This document shows, one piece after another, positions 36,097 to 44,280 of a DNA stretch of 58,103 bases. Source of the stretch: Rhodospirillales bacterium (GTDB lineage: Bacteria > Pseudomonadota > Alphaproteobacteria > Acetobacterales > Acetobacteraceae); the NCBI GenBank assembly GCA_947447625.1, contig CANFKS010000011.1:1-58103 (forward strand), in the 5' to 3' direction. Below the pieces are notes generated by a model, which was not told the origin of the DNA, did no database searches, and saw nothing but the letters and a program-made list of their open reading frames with translations. Every line of letters begins with the position of its first letter. Position 1 is the stretch's first letter. The position numbers and the translations under genes were made by a program.

Positions 36097-36179
36097 TTGC
36101 GAAGGCATCCCGCTCTAACTCTTTGTTTGATCGCCTGATTCAGATTTTTGGTGATTCCACCAAAAATCATCAGGCTCTA
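36077..36179. repeat. two-hairpin intergenic element, copy 4 (forward)
   Basis: A perfect 14-bp stem, AGCGGGATGCCTTC (36080-36093) with GAAGGCATCCCGCT (36101-36114), then the linker CTCTTTGTTTGATC, then hairpin 2 (36133-36175) with arms GCCTGATTCAGATTTTTGG and its imperfect complement. The left edge lies inside hyuA (TGA stop at 36094-36096 within loop 1). The right edge is the TAG of the convergent acyl-CoA ligase (36179-36177). Confidence 0.88.
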
Positions 36180-37745
36180 AACAGATAATTCGTCGCGGAG
36201 GACGTTTTTGCGCACCTTGCCGGAGGCGGTGACCGGCAAGGCGGCGCGCAGTTCGAGTTGCTCGGGAAATTTTTGCCGCGCCACCCCGGCAGCCGCAAAA
36301 TGTGCCGTCATCCGCGCCATAGTGACAGTGCAGCCCTCGCGCGGCACGATCACCGCGCAAACCCGCTCCCCCCGCTCGGGATCGCGCACGCCCACCACCG
36401 CAACCGCGGCGACCTCTGCCATATCCGCCAACACATCTTCCACTTCGCGCGCGCTGATGTTCTCGCCCTTGCGGATGATGATGTCCTTCTTGCGCCCGGT
36501 GATCGTAATATATCCCTCGCCATCCACCCGCCCGAGATCGCCGGAGCGGTACCAGCCCTCGGCGTCGAACGCAGCCCGGTCCAGACCGGCGTCGCGATAG
36601 CCCAGGCAGCGATCGGGCCCACGGGTGATGATTTCTCCCTCTGCGCCCGGCGGCATGTCGCGCGTCGTCTCGTCGGGATCGGTGATGCGGATCTCGATAT
36701 GCGGATGCACCTTCCCGTCCGTTTCGGCATTCTTCAGCGGGTCGCCGTCGGATGTCCCGCTGATCGTGGGGTGTTCGGTGCTGCCGTATGAACGGTAGGC
36801 ATTGATCCCGCGCGCCTGCGCGGCACGAATGACCGCCGGCGGCACATCGGCGCCGCCGCATCGGAAAATGCGCAAACAAGAGATGTCGTGCCCCGCTGCC
36901 GCCGGATCATCGAGCAGATCGCGCAGAAACGGGGTCGCGCCGGCCGTCCAGGTGCAGCCCTCCCGCTCGATCATCGCCGCCGCCTCGCCTGCGTTCCAGC
37001 GGTCCATCAGGCAGACCTTGCTGCCCACCACGAACGGCAGCAGCAAGGCATAGAGCAGGCCAGTGATATGGGTGACCGGCGAGGGGGCGAAAAACACATC
37101 ATCCGCGGTGATCGCATTCATCCGGATGGTCGCGAGCAGATCGAACAACAACGTGTTCTGGCTGTGGCGGACACCTTTCGGGTTGGATTCCGTCCCCGAA
37201 GTATAAAGTAGATAGGAGAGCGCATCCGGCGCAATCGGCGCTGCCGTGATCTGGCGCCCGCGCCCGCTTTCGCGCAGTGCGGCGAAGTCAAGAAACCCGG
37301 CCGCCGCGCCGCCAACCACCGCGACATGGGGAGGCCTATGCGGCAGTGCCGCCACCATCGACGGAAAATCGAACCCGCGATGGCGCCGCGGGATCACCAA
37401 CAGACGCGCGCCGGTATCGGCAAGAATAAACGCCAGTTCGCGCTCGCGATAGATCGGTATCACGGGATTCACCACCGCCCCGATCCGCAGCGCAGCCAGA
37501 TGCACCACGAGCGCCTCGGCACAATTGGGCAACTGCATCGAAACCACGTCTCCGGGGCCCACCCCGATCGCCTCCATACCCGCCGCAAAGGCCCCGACGT
37601 CCTCGAGCAATGCCGTGAAGCTAAGCCGGCGCGCACCATCCACCACCGCCACCGCATCGCCCCGTTGGGGCAAATAGGACGCGATGCAGTCAAGCACCGT
37701 CCGGCCCGGCCAGGCCGCGCTCCATTCCTGTGACATGGTCGTCAT
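36177..37745 (-). CDS. AMP-dependent acyl-CoA synthetase/ligase
   Basis: This 522-residue ANL-superfamily enzyme activates a carboxylic acid to its acyl-CoA through an acyl-adenylate. The P-loop YTSGTESNPKG is at 181-191, YGSTEHPTISG corresponds to motif A5, and YRSGDLGRVDGEGYITITGRKKDIIIRKGENI holds the hinge Asp and the ADP-binding part. The terminal catalytic Lys is in LPVTASGKVRKN. The closest style is cyclohexanecarboxylate/medium-chain acid ligases. It starts by TGATG overlap with the enoyl-CoA hydratase gene, so both belong to one operon. Its stop is a TAG at the edge of repeat copy 4. Confidence 0.9.
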   Translation of the reverse strand: MTTMSQEWSAAWPGRTVLDCIASYLPQRGDAVAVVDGARRLSFTALLEDVGAFAAGMEAIGVGPGDVVSMQLPNCAEALVVHLAALRIGAVVNPVIPIYRERELAFILADTGARLLVIPRRHRGFDFPSMVAALPHRPPHVAVVGGAAAGFLDFAALRESGRGRQITAAPIAPDALSYLLYTSGTESNPKGVRHSQNTLLFDLLATIRMNAITADDVFFAPSPVTHITGLLYALLLPFVVGSKVCLMDRWNAGEAAAMIEREGCTWTAGATPFLRDLLDDPAAAGHDISCLRIFRCGGADVPPAVIRAAQARGINAYRSYGSTEHPTISGTSDGDPLKNAETDGKVHPHIEIRITDPDETTRDMPPGAEGEIITRGPDRCLGYRDAGLDRAAFDAEGWYRSGDLGRVDGEGYITITGRKKDIIIRKGENISAREVEDVLADMAEVAAVAVVGVRDPERGERVCAVIVPREGCTVTMARMTAHFAAAGVARQKFPEQLELRAALPVTASGKVRKNVLRDELSV

Positions 37746-38527
37746 CAGCGGGTAAAATCGGGCTTGCGCTTCTCGAGAAATGCCGACGCCGCCTCCTTGG
37801 CCTGGGGATGCGAGGAGATGATGGCCGTGCAGAGTTGCTCGGCATGGTAGCCCGCACCGAGATCCATCTCCTCGGTCAGATCCATCGCCTCCTTCATCAT
37901 CCGCACCGCCGCCGGGCTTTTGGCCGCGATGTCGTCGGCGATCGCGAACGCGGCGGCCAGCAACTGATCCTCCGGCACCACCGAATGCACCGACCCGATC
38001 CGCGCCAGCGTGTGCCCATCCACCTTGGCGCCGGTGAACGCCATCCAGCGCATCATCTGCAACGGCACCAGGCGCGTCAGATGCTTGGTGCCGCCCATCA
38101 CCCCGACATTGATCTCCGGCAGCGCAAAGCGCGCCCGTTCCGAGCACACCACGACATCGCATACCGAGACGATCGCCAGCCCCGATCCGTAGGCCGGCCC
38201 GTTCACCGCCGCGATCACCGGCACCGGCGTATGACGGACCGCCTCGAAACAGCGCCGCGCCGTCCGCGAGCGATCAACCGCGCTCGCCGGCGCCAGCCTC
38301 TTCAGTTCGTTCACGTCTGACCCTCCGATGAACGCCCGCTCGCACGCACTGCTCAGCACGACGCAGCGCACGTCCGGGTCATCGGCAATGGTAGAAAAAA
38401 TCCCGAGAATCTCGCGATAAGCCGCCAGCGTGATCGCGTTGACCGGCGGACGATCGATCACCACATGCATCACGCCGGGGTGTCCTTCGGCCCAGCCGAC
38501 CCGCAAAACCTTTTCCGTTTCGGTCAC
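37745..38527 (-). CDS. enoyl-CoA hydratase/isomerase family protein
   Basis: This 260-residue crotonase-fold protein has the first oxyanion-hole strand SACERAFIGGSDVNELKRL near 59-77 and NGPAYGSGLAIVSVCDVVVCSE near 107-130. At the position of the second catalytic Glu it reads LPEINVGVMGG, keeping the Glu. It hydrates or isomerises an enoyl-CoA in beta-oxidation-like degradation. The first gene of an operon with the acyl-CoA ligase: together they could activate an acid and begin its breakdown. A short gene-free stretch (38528-38613) separates it from the binding-protein gene. Confidence 0.9.
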   Translation of the reverse strand: MTETEKVLRVGWAEGHPGVMHVVIDRPPVNAITLAAYREILGIFSTIADDPDVRCVVLSSACERAFIGGSDVNELKRLAPASAVDRSRTARRCFEAVRHTPVPVIAAVNGPAYGSGLAIVSVCDVVVCSERARFALPEINVGVMGGTKHLTRLVPLQMMRWMAFTGAKVDGHTLARIGSVHSVVPEDQLLAAAFAIADDIAAKSPAAVRMMKEAMDLTEEMDLGAGYHAEQLCTAIISSHPQAKEAASAFLEKRKPDFTR

Positions 38528-38613
38528 AATCGCCTCCCCCTCATCCTGCGCGCGATCATGACGTCTTCCCCCTCTGCGTCAACCATATGCGGCACAGCCG
38601 GATAAGGGGCCCC

Positions 38614-40236
38614 TCAGCCCCGCCGGATATTCCAAGGATACGAACCGATTCCCGGCAGCGCGCCGGTGACGTCGCGGCCATAGGTGGCAAAGGTGGTGTA
38701 TTGCCCGAGCGGGATGAACGGCGGGTCCTCGAACAAGATCTGCTGGATGCGTTCGAATACGGCCTGCTGGGGGGCTTCGGCAGGCGTATCCAGCCATTGC
38801 TGGGTCAGCGCCTCAATCTCCGGCTTGGCGTACCACCCGGTCCAGCCCTTCTCCCCCATGCCACGAATATATTGGTTCAGCGCCGGATTGGCCGTCGACA
38901 CCGTGGACCCCGCAGTATGGAACAGGCTCCATCCCCCCTTCTCCACCGGGCCGCGATTGGTGATCCGCTGGATCATGGTGCCCCAATCCATGGCCTGATA
39001 ATCCAAATTCATGCCCAACCGGCGCAGCAGATCACCGCTGACCTGGCCGAAGGCGTTGTGGTGATGGATATCGGTGGGCACGAGCAGGGCGATGCGCTCG
39101 CCGTTGTAGCCGGCATCGGCAATCGCCCGGCGTGCGGCGCCGAGGTCCTCCGGCATCGGCATCGCCGCAATGCCGGCGGTTTCGCTGACATCAGGCGCGC
39201 CACAGGGCAAATACGCGCGACAACTGCGCCATGCCTCGTCCCCCTCGCCCGCCCCGGCGCGCATGAAGTCGGGCTGGCTCGCCGCGGCCAGCAGAGCCCG
39301 GCGCAGTTTCACGTTGTTGAACGGCGGATGCAGATGATTGAACCGAAGAATACCGGCCCAACCATAAGGGTCCTTCGATTCGAGGCGCAGGTTGCGGGCG
39401 CGCTGCACCAGCGGGCGCAGATCGGCAGGTGTGGATTCCCACCAATCCATCTCGCCGGACTGCATGGCAGCGATCGCCGTGCCGGGATCCGGCATCGTGA
39501 TCCACTCGACACGCTCGAAATAGGCGATCTTCGCCCCCGCAGTGCGATCCGCCGGGTCGCGGCGCGGAACATAGCGGTCAAATTTCGTGTAGACCGCCTT
39601 GCTGCCGGGGTTGAATTCCCCCGCAACAAACCGATACGGACCCGATCCAACCATCTCGGTGATGGCGGTGAAGGCGTCGGTCTGGCCGAACCGCTCCGGC
39701 ATGATCATGCACGGCAGGGCGGAGGTCCGCGCCAAGGCTTCGGTCAGGCGGGGAAAGCGGTGGCGGAAGCGAAAGCGGATCGTCCGGTCGTCCGGTGCAT
39801 CGAGACTGTCGAGAACTGCGAGCATTGCCGCGCCGAAGGCATCCCGCTTCGCCCAGCGGCGAATACTGGCCACGCAGTCCCGCGCGCGCACCGGGCTGCC
39901 GTCATGGAACCACAATCCTTCGCGCAGCCGGATATGCCAAAGGCGCCAATCATCGTCCACGGTATGGCCCTCGGCCATCTGCGGTGCAGGCTTCCAGTCC
40001 GACCCGGTGCCATAAAGCGTGTCGAAAACATGGTAGGCGTGGTTGCCGGTCACGAGCGAGGCGGTCCAGATCGGGTCGAGAACGGTCAATCCGGTGTTGG
40101 GGATAAACCGCAGAACCCGGGGATCACGCCGCTGCGCCCTGGACGTCGCAGGCGCCGCCAACCCGAGGGCTGCCGCACCGGCGAGCGCAGCACGCCGGGT
40201 GGGGCCCGACGTTGGTCGTTCCGATTGACCTGACAT
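38614..40236 (-). CDS. orphan peptide-type ABC substrate-binding protein
   Basis: This is a 540-residue solute-binding family 5 protein with a twin-arginine-like signal (PTRRAALAGAAALGLAAPATSRA, cut near residue 34). Family landmarks: YHVFDTLYGTGSDWKPAPQMAEGHTV, WFHDGSPVRARDCVASIRRWAKRDAFG, and VGSGPYRFVAGEF. No permease or ATPase gene adjoins it; it may share the importer encoded at 23630-27451 or one elsewhere. It differs strongly from the other binding protein in the window, so it probably has a different ligand. AAGGATC Shine-Dalgarno before the ATG at 40236. Confidence 0.9.
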   Translation of the reverse strand: MSGQSERPTSGPTRRAALAGAAALGLAAPATSRAQRRDPRVLRFIPNTGLTVLDPIWTASLVTGNHAYHVFDTLYGTGSDWKPAPQMAEGHTVDDDWRLWHIRLREGLWFHDGSPVRARDCVASIRRWAKRDAFGAAMLAVLDSLDAPDDRTIRFRFRHRFPRLTEALARTSALPCMIMPERFGQTDAFTAITEMVGSGPYRFVAGEFNPGSKAVYTKFDRYVPRRDPADRTAGAKIAYFERVEWITMPDPGTAIAAMQSGEMDWWESTPADLRPLVQRARNLRLESKDPYGWAGILRFNHLHPPFNNVKLRRALLAAASQPDFMRAGAGEGDEAWRSCRAYLPCGAPDVSETAGIAAMPMPEDLGAARRAIADAGYNGERIALLVPTDIHHHNAFGQVSGDLLRRLGMNLDYQAMDWGTMIQRITNRGPVEKGGWSLFHTAGSTVSTANPALNQYIRGMGEKGWTGWYAKPEIEALTQQWLDTPAEAPQQAVFERIQQILFEDPPFIPLGQYTTFATYGRDVTGALPGIGSYPWNIRRG

Positions 40237-40354
40237 GACGCTGATCCTTCCTGCGAATCTTTTTGCTTGGGGCCAAGGCTAACGCACTCCTTCCCCATCC
40301 TGAAAACCGAAAACGACAGCCCCCCCGCCCGGACGCGCGAAAGGCCGCGCAGAA

Positions 40355-40423
40355 CCGCTCTATATCATTGTTTTATCGTGTGATTCACGCAGCCAGCCGA
40401 GTCCACACCGTGCGATCCCGCGC
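40355..40423. repeat. diverged element (family 2), copy C
   Basis: CCGCTCTATATCATTG, then TTTTATCGTGTGATTCAC and, 23 bp later, GCGATCCCGCGC (40412-40423). Over the 54-bp core it matches copy A at 39 positions by my hand alignment. It lies in the 269-bp gap between the divergent binding-protein and BNR-repeat genes, so here it is in a 5' region and not at a gene end. Confidence 0.6.
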
Positions 40424-40505
40424 GCGCCCCGGCAACCGGCCCCGGGGTTGCCACGGCCGCGAAGACAATCCTAGGGTGATCGCCACAGACATGAGGGACG
40501 CCGCG

Positions 40506-43500
40506 ATGCACCAAACCCTTCCGCAGGCCGCTGCAGCCGGCCATCTCGACGCGCTCCATTGGCGCGGCATCGGCCCCTCCCGCGGTGGACGCGTCGTCGC
40601 CGTCGCCGGTGATCCGAAAAACCCAGCGACCTTCTATTTCGGCGCCTGCGCAGGCGGTATCTGGAAGACCGAGGATGGCGGCGTCTATTGGCGCAACGTC
40701 TCGGACGGCTTCCTCAAAACCGCCGCCGTCGGCGCCATCGCGGTCGCCCGCTCAGACGCCAACGTGATCTATGCCGGAATGGGCGAAACCGCCATCCGGC
40801 TCGACGTCTCCTATGGTGACGGTGTCTACAAATCCGCCGACGCCGGGCGCACCTGGCACCACATGGGCCTCGCCGAAACCAAGCATATCGGCCGCATCTG
40901 CATCCACCCAACCAACCCCGACATCGCCTATGTCGCAGCCCTCGGCGACATCTTCGGCGACAACGACCATCGCGGCGTCTATCGCACCACCGATGGCGGC
41001 AAAACCTGGCAGCGCATCCTGCATCGCGATTCCGCGACCGGTGCCATCGACATGTCGATCGACCCCGACAATCCCCGCATCCTGTTCGCGAGCCTGTGGC
41101 AGACCCGCCGCAACTTCTGGAACATCTCCTCCGGCGGCCCCGGCTGCGGCCTGTTCCGCTCGATGGATGGCGGCGACACGTGGCAGGAGATCACCAGCGC
41201 CCCCGGCCTGCCCGACGGGCTGCTCGGCAAGATCGGCGTCACCATCTCCCCCGCGCAATCCGGCCGCGTCTGGGCGCTGATCGAGGCACAGGGCGAAAAA
41301 TGCGGCCTCTACCGCTCCGATGACTACGGCGGCCAATGGAAACTGGTCTCCAACAGCCGGGACCTGATGCACCGGCCATGGTACTACACCCATGTCTTCG
41401 CCGACCCGTGCCACGCCGGCACCGTTTACGTCACCAACCTCAACATGTGGAAATCGACCGACGGCGGGTCGAGCTTCACCGAAATCATGACCTCCCACGG
41501 CGACAACCACGATTTGTGGATCGACCCGACGAACCCCAACCGCATGATCGAAGGCAATGACGGCGGCGCCCAAGTCTCCTTCAACGGCGGCATCACCTGG
41601 TCCAGCATCTACAACCAACTCACCGGCCAATTCTACCGGATCGATACCGACAACCGCTACCCCTACCACGTCTACGGCACCCAGCAGGACAACACCTCCA
41701 TCGCCGTGCCGTCGTCTTCGGTGTGGGGCGCCATCACCCTCGGTGACTGCTTCTATCCCGGCACGGGCGAAAGCGGCTTCATCGCGGTCAAACCCGATGA
41801 CCCCGATATCGTCTATGTCGGGGCCGTCGGCTCAAGCCCGGGCGGCGCCGGCGCCCTGCAGCGCTACGACCGGCGCACCGGGCAGATCCAACTCGTCAAC
41901 GTCTGGCCCGAGCAATCCGCCGGCGTCGCGCCGCGGGACCTCAAATACCGTTTCGCCTGGACCTACCCCATCCTGTTCTCGCCGCACGACCCCGGAACAC
42001 TCTACGTCGCCGGCAATCACGTCTTCCGCTCGCGCGACGAGGGCATGAGCTGGCAGCCGATCTCCCCCGACCTCAGCCTCAACGACCCCACCCGCCAGGA
42101 CCATTCCGGCGGCGCCGTCACCCGCGAAAGCGCCGGCGCCGAGGTGCATGCAACCTGCGCCAGCGTCGTCGAATCGCCGCACCGCAAAGGCGAGATCTGG
42201 GCCGCCACCGATGACGGCCTGGTCCATGTCACGCGCGACGACGGCGCACACTGGACCAACGTGACCCCCCCTGACATGCCGGCACTCGCCTATGTCGGCT
42301 GCGTCGAAATTTCCGCGCACAACCCCGATACCATCTATCTCGCCGCCACCCGCTACAAGCTGGCGGACTACGCGCCCTATCTTTTCCGCACCACAGACGG
42401 CGGGCGCACCTGGCACGCCATCACCGGCAATTTCCCCGCCGGCGAAATCACCCGCGTTCTGCGCGCCGATCCGCTCGCGCCCGGCCTGCTGTTCGTCGGC
42501 ACCGAAACCGGCGTCTTCTTCACCGCCGATAACGGCGCCACCTGGGCCCGACTGCCCGGTGGTCTGCCGGTCGTGCCGGTCTATGACCTCAAGATCAAGG
42601 ACACCGACCTGATCGCCGGCACCCATGGCCGCGCCTTCTGGATCCTCGACGACATCTCGCCCCTGCGCAGCCTCGCCGCCGGCGCCGCCGGCACCGCTTT
42701 GCTGCCGCCGCGCACCGCCGTGCGCACCAAGCTGCATCACGCAGCCCTCGGCGGCCTCAAGCCCGGCACCACATTCGCGCTCGCCTTCGGCATCGCCGGC
42801 GCCATAACCACCCATGTCATGCCTGACGGCTCGCGTCGCCGCGAATACCTCGACATCGGTGAAAATCCCCCCATCGGCGCGGTGGTGCACTACTGGCTCG
42901 AAGACGGCGCCGGCCCCGTCACCCTTACTTTCCGAGACAGCGCGGGCGCCGAAGTGATCCGTGTGCGCAGCGACGACAAAAGCATCGGCATCGCCAAGCG
43001 CCCGACCGCCAATCCCGGCCTCAACCGCTACGTGTGGGACCTGAAATATCCCGGCCCAGCCAAAATCGACGCCAGCCTCGTCGTCATGAAAGTCAAGCCG
43101 CTCGTCAGCGAACCCGACGGCGCCGCCGGCCCCACCGCGGTGCCGGGCCAGTACAGCGTCGAACTCTCCGCCGGCGACACCACGCAGACCGCGCCGCTCA
43201 CCATCGTCAAGGACCCGCGGCTCGCCACAAGCGACGCCGACTATGCGAGCCAGCTCGCGCTGCTCCAAACCCTGGTGGCCGCCATCGGGCGCGGCAACGA
43301 GGCCGTCAACCGCATCCGCCGGCTCAAGCGCCAGTTGGCGGCCCTGGGGGACCGGGTCGGCGCAGACTCCGCCCTCGCGCCGGCCATTGGCGGCGCAACC
43401 GGCGGTCTCGTCGCGATCGAGGGCGTGCTGGTCGATGTTCACCGGGTTTCGCCGCGCGACACGCTGCGCAACCCCTCGGGGCTCACGGACACGCTGACCG

Positions 43501-43676
43501 CCCTGGTCGCCTATGTCTCCAATGCCGACAACCGCCCCACCACGCAGGGCGGCGTCATTGCCGCCGAGCTGGTTGGCAAGCTTGACGGCGAACTCGTGAA
43601 ACTGGAGGCCCTGGTTGCCGGCGATATTGCCGCCATCAACCACGCCGCCGGCAACGGCCCGCATGTTACCGCCTGA
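40506..43676 (+). CDS. BNR/sortilin-like beta-propeller protein, 1056 residues
   Basis: This large protein is built from repeated Asp-box-like units: IWKTEDGGVYW, VYKSADAGRTW, VYRTTDGGKTW, LFRSMDGGDTW, LYRSDDYGGQW, MWKSTDGGSSF, LFRTTDGGRTW and FFTADNGATW. These span residues of about 55-690 and indicate one or two beta-propellers of the sortilin/VPS10-like type. The last third (GLNRYVWDLKYPGPAKID; PGQYSVELSAGDTTQTAPLTIVKDPR; a helical tail with LQTLVAAIGRGNEAVNRIRRLKRQL) matches the C-terminal region of long bacterial relatives, usually exported and sometimes called glycosyl hydrolases without proof. No signal peptide is seen at the chosen ATG (40506, AGGGACG upstream). Function unknown. Confidence 0.85.
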   Translation: MHQTLPQAAAAGHLDALHWRGIGPSRGGRVVAVAGDPKNPATFYFGACAGGIWKTEDGGVYWRNVSDGFLKTAAVGAIAVARSDANVIYAGMGETAIRLDVSYGDGVYKSADAGRTWHHMGLAETKHIGRICIHPTNPDIAYVAALGDIFGDNDHRGVYRTTDGGKTWQRILHRDSATGAIDMSIDPDNPRILFASLWQTRRNFWNISSGGPGCGLFRSMDGGDTWQEITSAPGLPDGLLGKIGVTISPAQSGRVWALIEAQGEKCGLYRSDDYGGQWKLVSNSRDLMHRPWYYTHVFADPCHAGTVYVTNLNMWKSTDGGSSFTEIMTSHGDNHDLWIDPTNPNRMIEGNDGGAQVSFNGGITWSSIYNQLTGQFYRIDTDNRYPYHVYGTQQDNTSIAVPSSSVWGAITLGDCFYPGTGESGFIAVKPDDPDIVYVGAVGSSPGGAGALQRYDRRTGQIQLVNVWPEQSAGVAPRDLKYRFAWTYPILFSPHDPGTLYVAGNHVFRSRDEGMSWQPISPDLSLNDPTRQDHSGGAVTRESAGAEVHATCASVVESPHRKGEIWAATDDGLVHVTRDDGAHWTNVTPPDMPALAYVGCVEISAHNPDTIYLAATRYKLADYAPYLFRTTDGGRTWHAITGNFPAGEITRVLRADPLAPGLLFVGTETGVFFTADNGATWARLPGGLPVVPVYDLKIKDTDLIAGTHGRAFWILDDISPLRSLAAGAAGTALLPPRTAVRTKLHHAALGGLKPGTTFALAFGIAGAITTHVMPDGSRRREYLDIGENPPIGAVVHYWLEDGAGPVTLTFRDSAGAEVIRVRSDDKSIGIAKRPTANPGLNRYVWDLKYPGPAKIDASLVVMKVKPLVSEPDGAAGPTAVPGQYSVELSAGDTTQTAPLTIVKDPRLATSDADYASQLALLQTLVAAIGRGNEAVNRIRRLKRQLAALGDRVGADSALAPAIGGATGGLVAIEGVLVDVHRVSPRDTLRNPSGLTDTLTALVAYVSNADNRPTTQGGVIAAELVGKLDGELVKLEALVAGDIAAINHAAGNGPHVTA

Positions 43677-43702
43677 CCCTTCCCCAAACCCAGGAGACCA
43701 TT

Positions 43703-43852
43703 ATGGATTTCTTTGAATCACTCTTCGGCCTGTCCCCCGACGGCGGCGACGGCACAACCGAGGCCCTGTGGGTCGGCGCCATCGCCGCTGCTGCCCTGGC
43801 GGTCTTCTTCCGCCGCCGCATCATCACCTGGTTCGCCGTCCGCCAGCGTTGA
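43703..43852 (+). CDS. 49-residue single-pass membrane peptide
   Basis: This short gene begins 26 bp after the BNR-repeat gene with a good AGGAGA ribosome-binding site. The translation is MDFFESLFGLSPDGGDGTTE followed by one hydrophobic helix (ALWVGAIAAAALAVFF) and a basic end RRRIITWFAVRQR. The topology would be N-out/C-in by the positive-inside rule. No family is recognised. Its last codons and stop lie in the first unit of a 16-bp triple tandem repeat. It is probably co-transcribed with the upstream gene, and a strong terminator hairpin follows. Confidence 0.6.
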   Translation: MDFFESLFGLSPDGGDGTTEALWVGAIAAAALAVFFRRRIITWFAVRQR

Positions 43853-43887
43853 CATCCGCCAGCGTTGACACCCACCAGCGTTGACAC
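43840..43887. repeat. 16-bp tandem repeat, three units, carrying the stop codon
   Basis: Units at 43840-43855, 43856-43871 and 43872-43887 read CCGCCAGCGTTGACAT, CCGCCAGCGTTGACAC and CCACCAGCGTTGACAC. Each holds a TGA (43850, 43866, 43882). Because 16 is not a multiple of three, the TGAs fall in all three frames. The first TGA ends the 49-residue gene. Confidence 0.9.
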
Positions 43888-43889
43888 CA

Positions 43890-43926
43890 GTCTGCCCGTC
43901 CGCGATCCACCCGCGGACGGGCAGAC
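43890..43926. terminator. perfect 15-bp hairpin between convergent genes
   Basis: GTCTGCCCGTCCGCG (43890-43904) and CGCGGACGGGCAGAC (43912-43926) form a perfect stem with a 7-nt loop. It lies between the + strand 49-residue gene and the end of the - strand msrP operon (43954). No T-tract follows on either side, so it may be a bidirectional, partly factor-dependent terminator. Confidence 0.65.
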
Positions 43927-43953
43927 CGCCGACCCGATTGCGCAAACCGCGCC

Positions 43954-44280
43954 TCACTGTTTGGCGCTTGTCGACCCTGGCACGCCGCGCGCCGTGCGAA
44001 AACTGACAGCCAAGCCGATCAAGATGACCGCCAGCGACAGCGGCAGCAGCCAGGCCGGGCGAACCAGCAGGCCGACAACGACACTCTGCCACGCCCACTC
44101 CCCCCAGGCCTCGCGCACCCAGCCCTGCATGCGCAGCACAGCGCCACTGTCCATCATCGCAATAAAGCGCTCAAGCCGCATGGCCGGCGAATACAGCACC
44201 GCGAGCGCAAACGCCGCCACCACGCAAAGCGCCGCGGCGACGAGGAGACTCCGGATCAGGATGGACGTGCGAGGGGTCAA
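43954..44280 (-). CDS. 108-residue two-helix membrane protein downstream of msrP
   Basis: Two hydrophobic helices are readable: [25 protein letters not shown] (about 7-31) and the segment [22 protein letters not shown] (about 71-92), with an amphipathic stretch [33 protein letters not shown] between. It overlaps msrP by ATGA. The expected neighbour of MsrP is MsrQ, a haem-binding membrane subunit of about 200 residues with several helices; this protein is too short and lacks the conserved His pattern, so it is not MsrQ. Function unknown. Confidence 0.72.
   Translation of the reverse strand: MTPRTSILIRSLLVAAALCVVAAFALAVLYSPAMRLERFIAMMDSGAVLRMQGWVREAWGEWAWQSVVVGLLVRPAWLLPLSLAVILIGLAVSFRTARGVPGSTSAKQ

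Noticed and set aside
43954-44280. Calling the small gene after msrP msrQ
   Set aside because: 108 residues and two helices against about 200 residues and several haem-binding helices in MsrQ.
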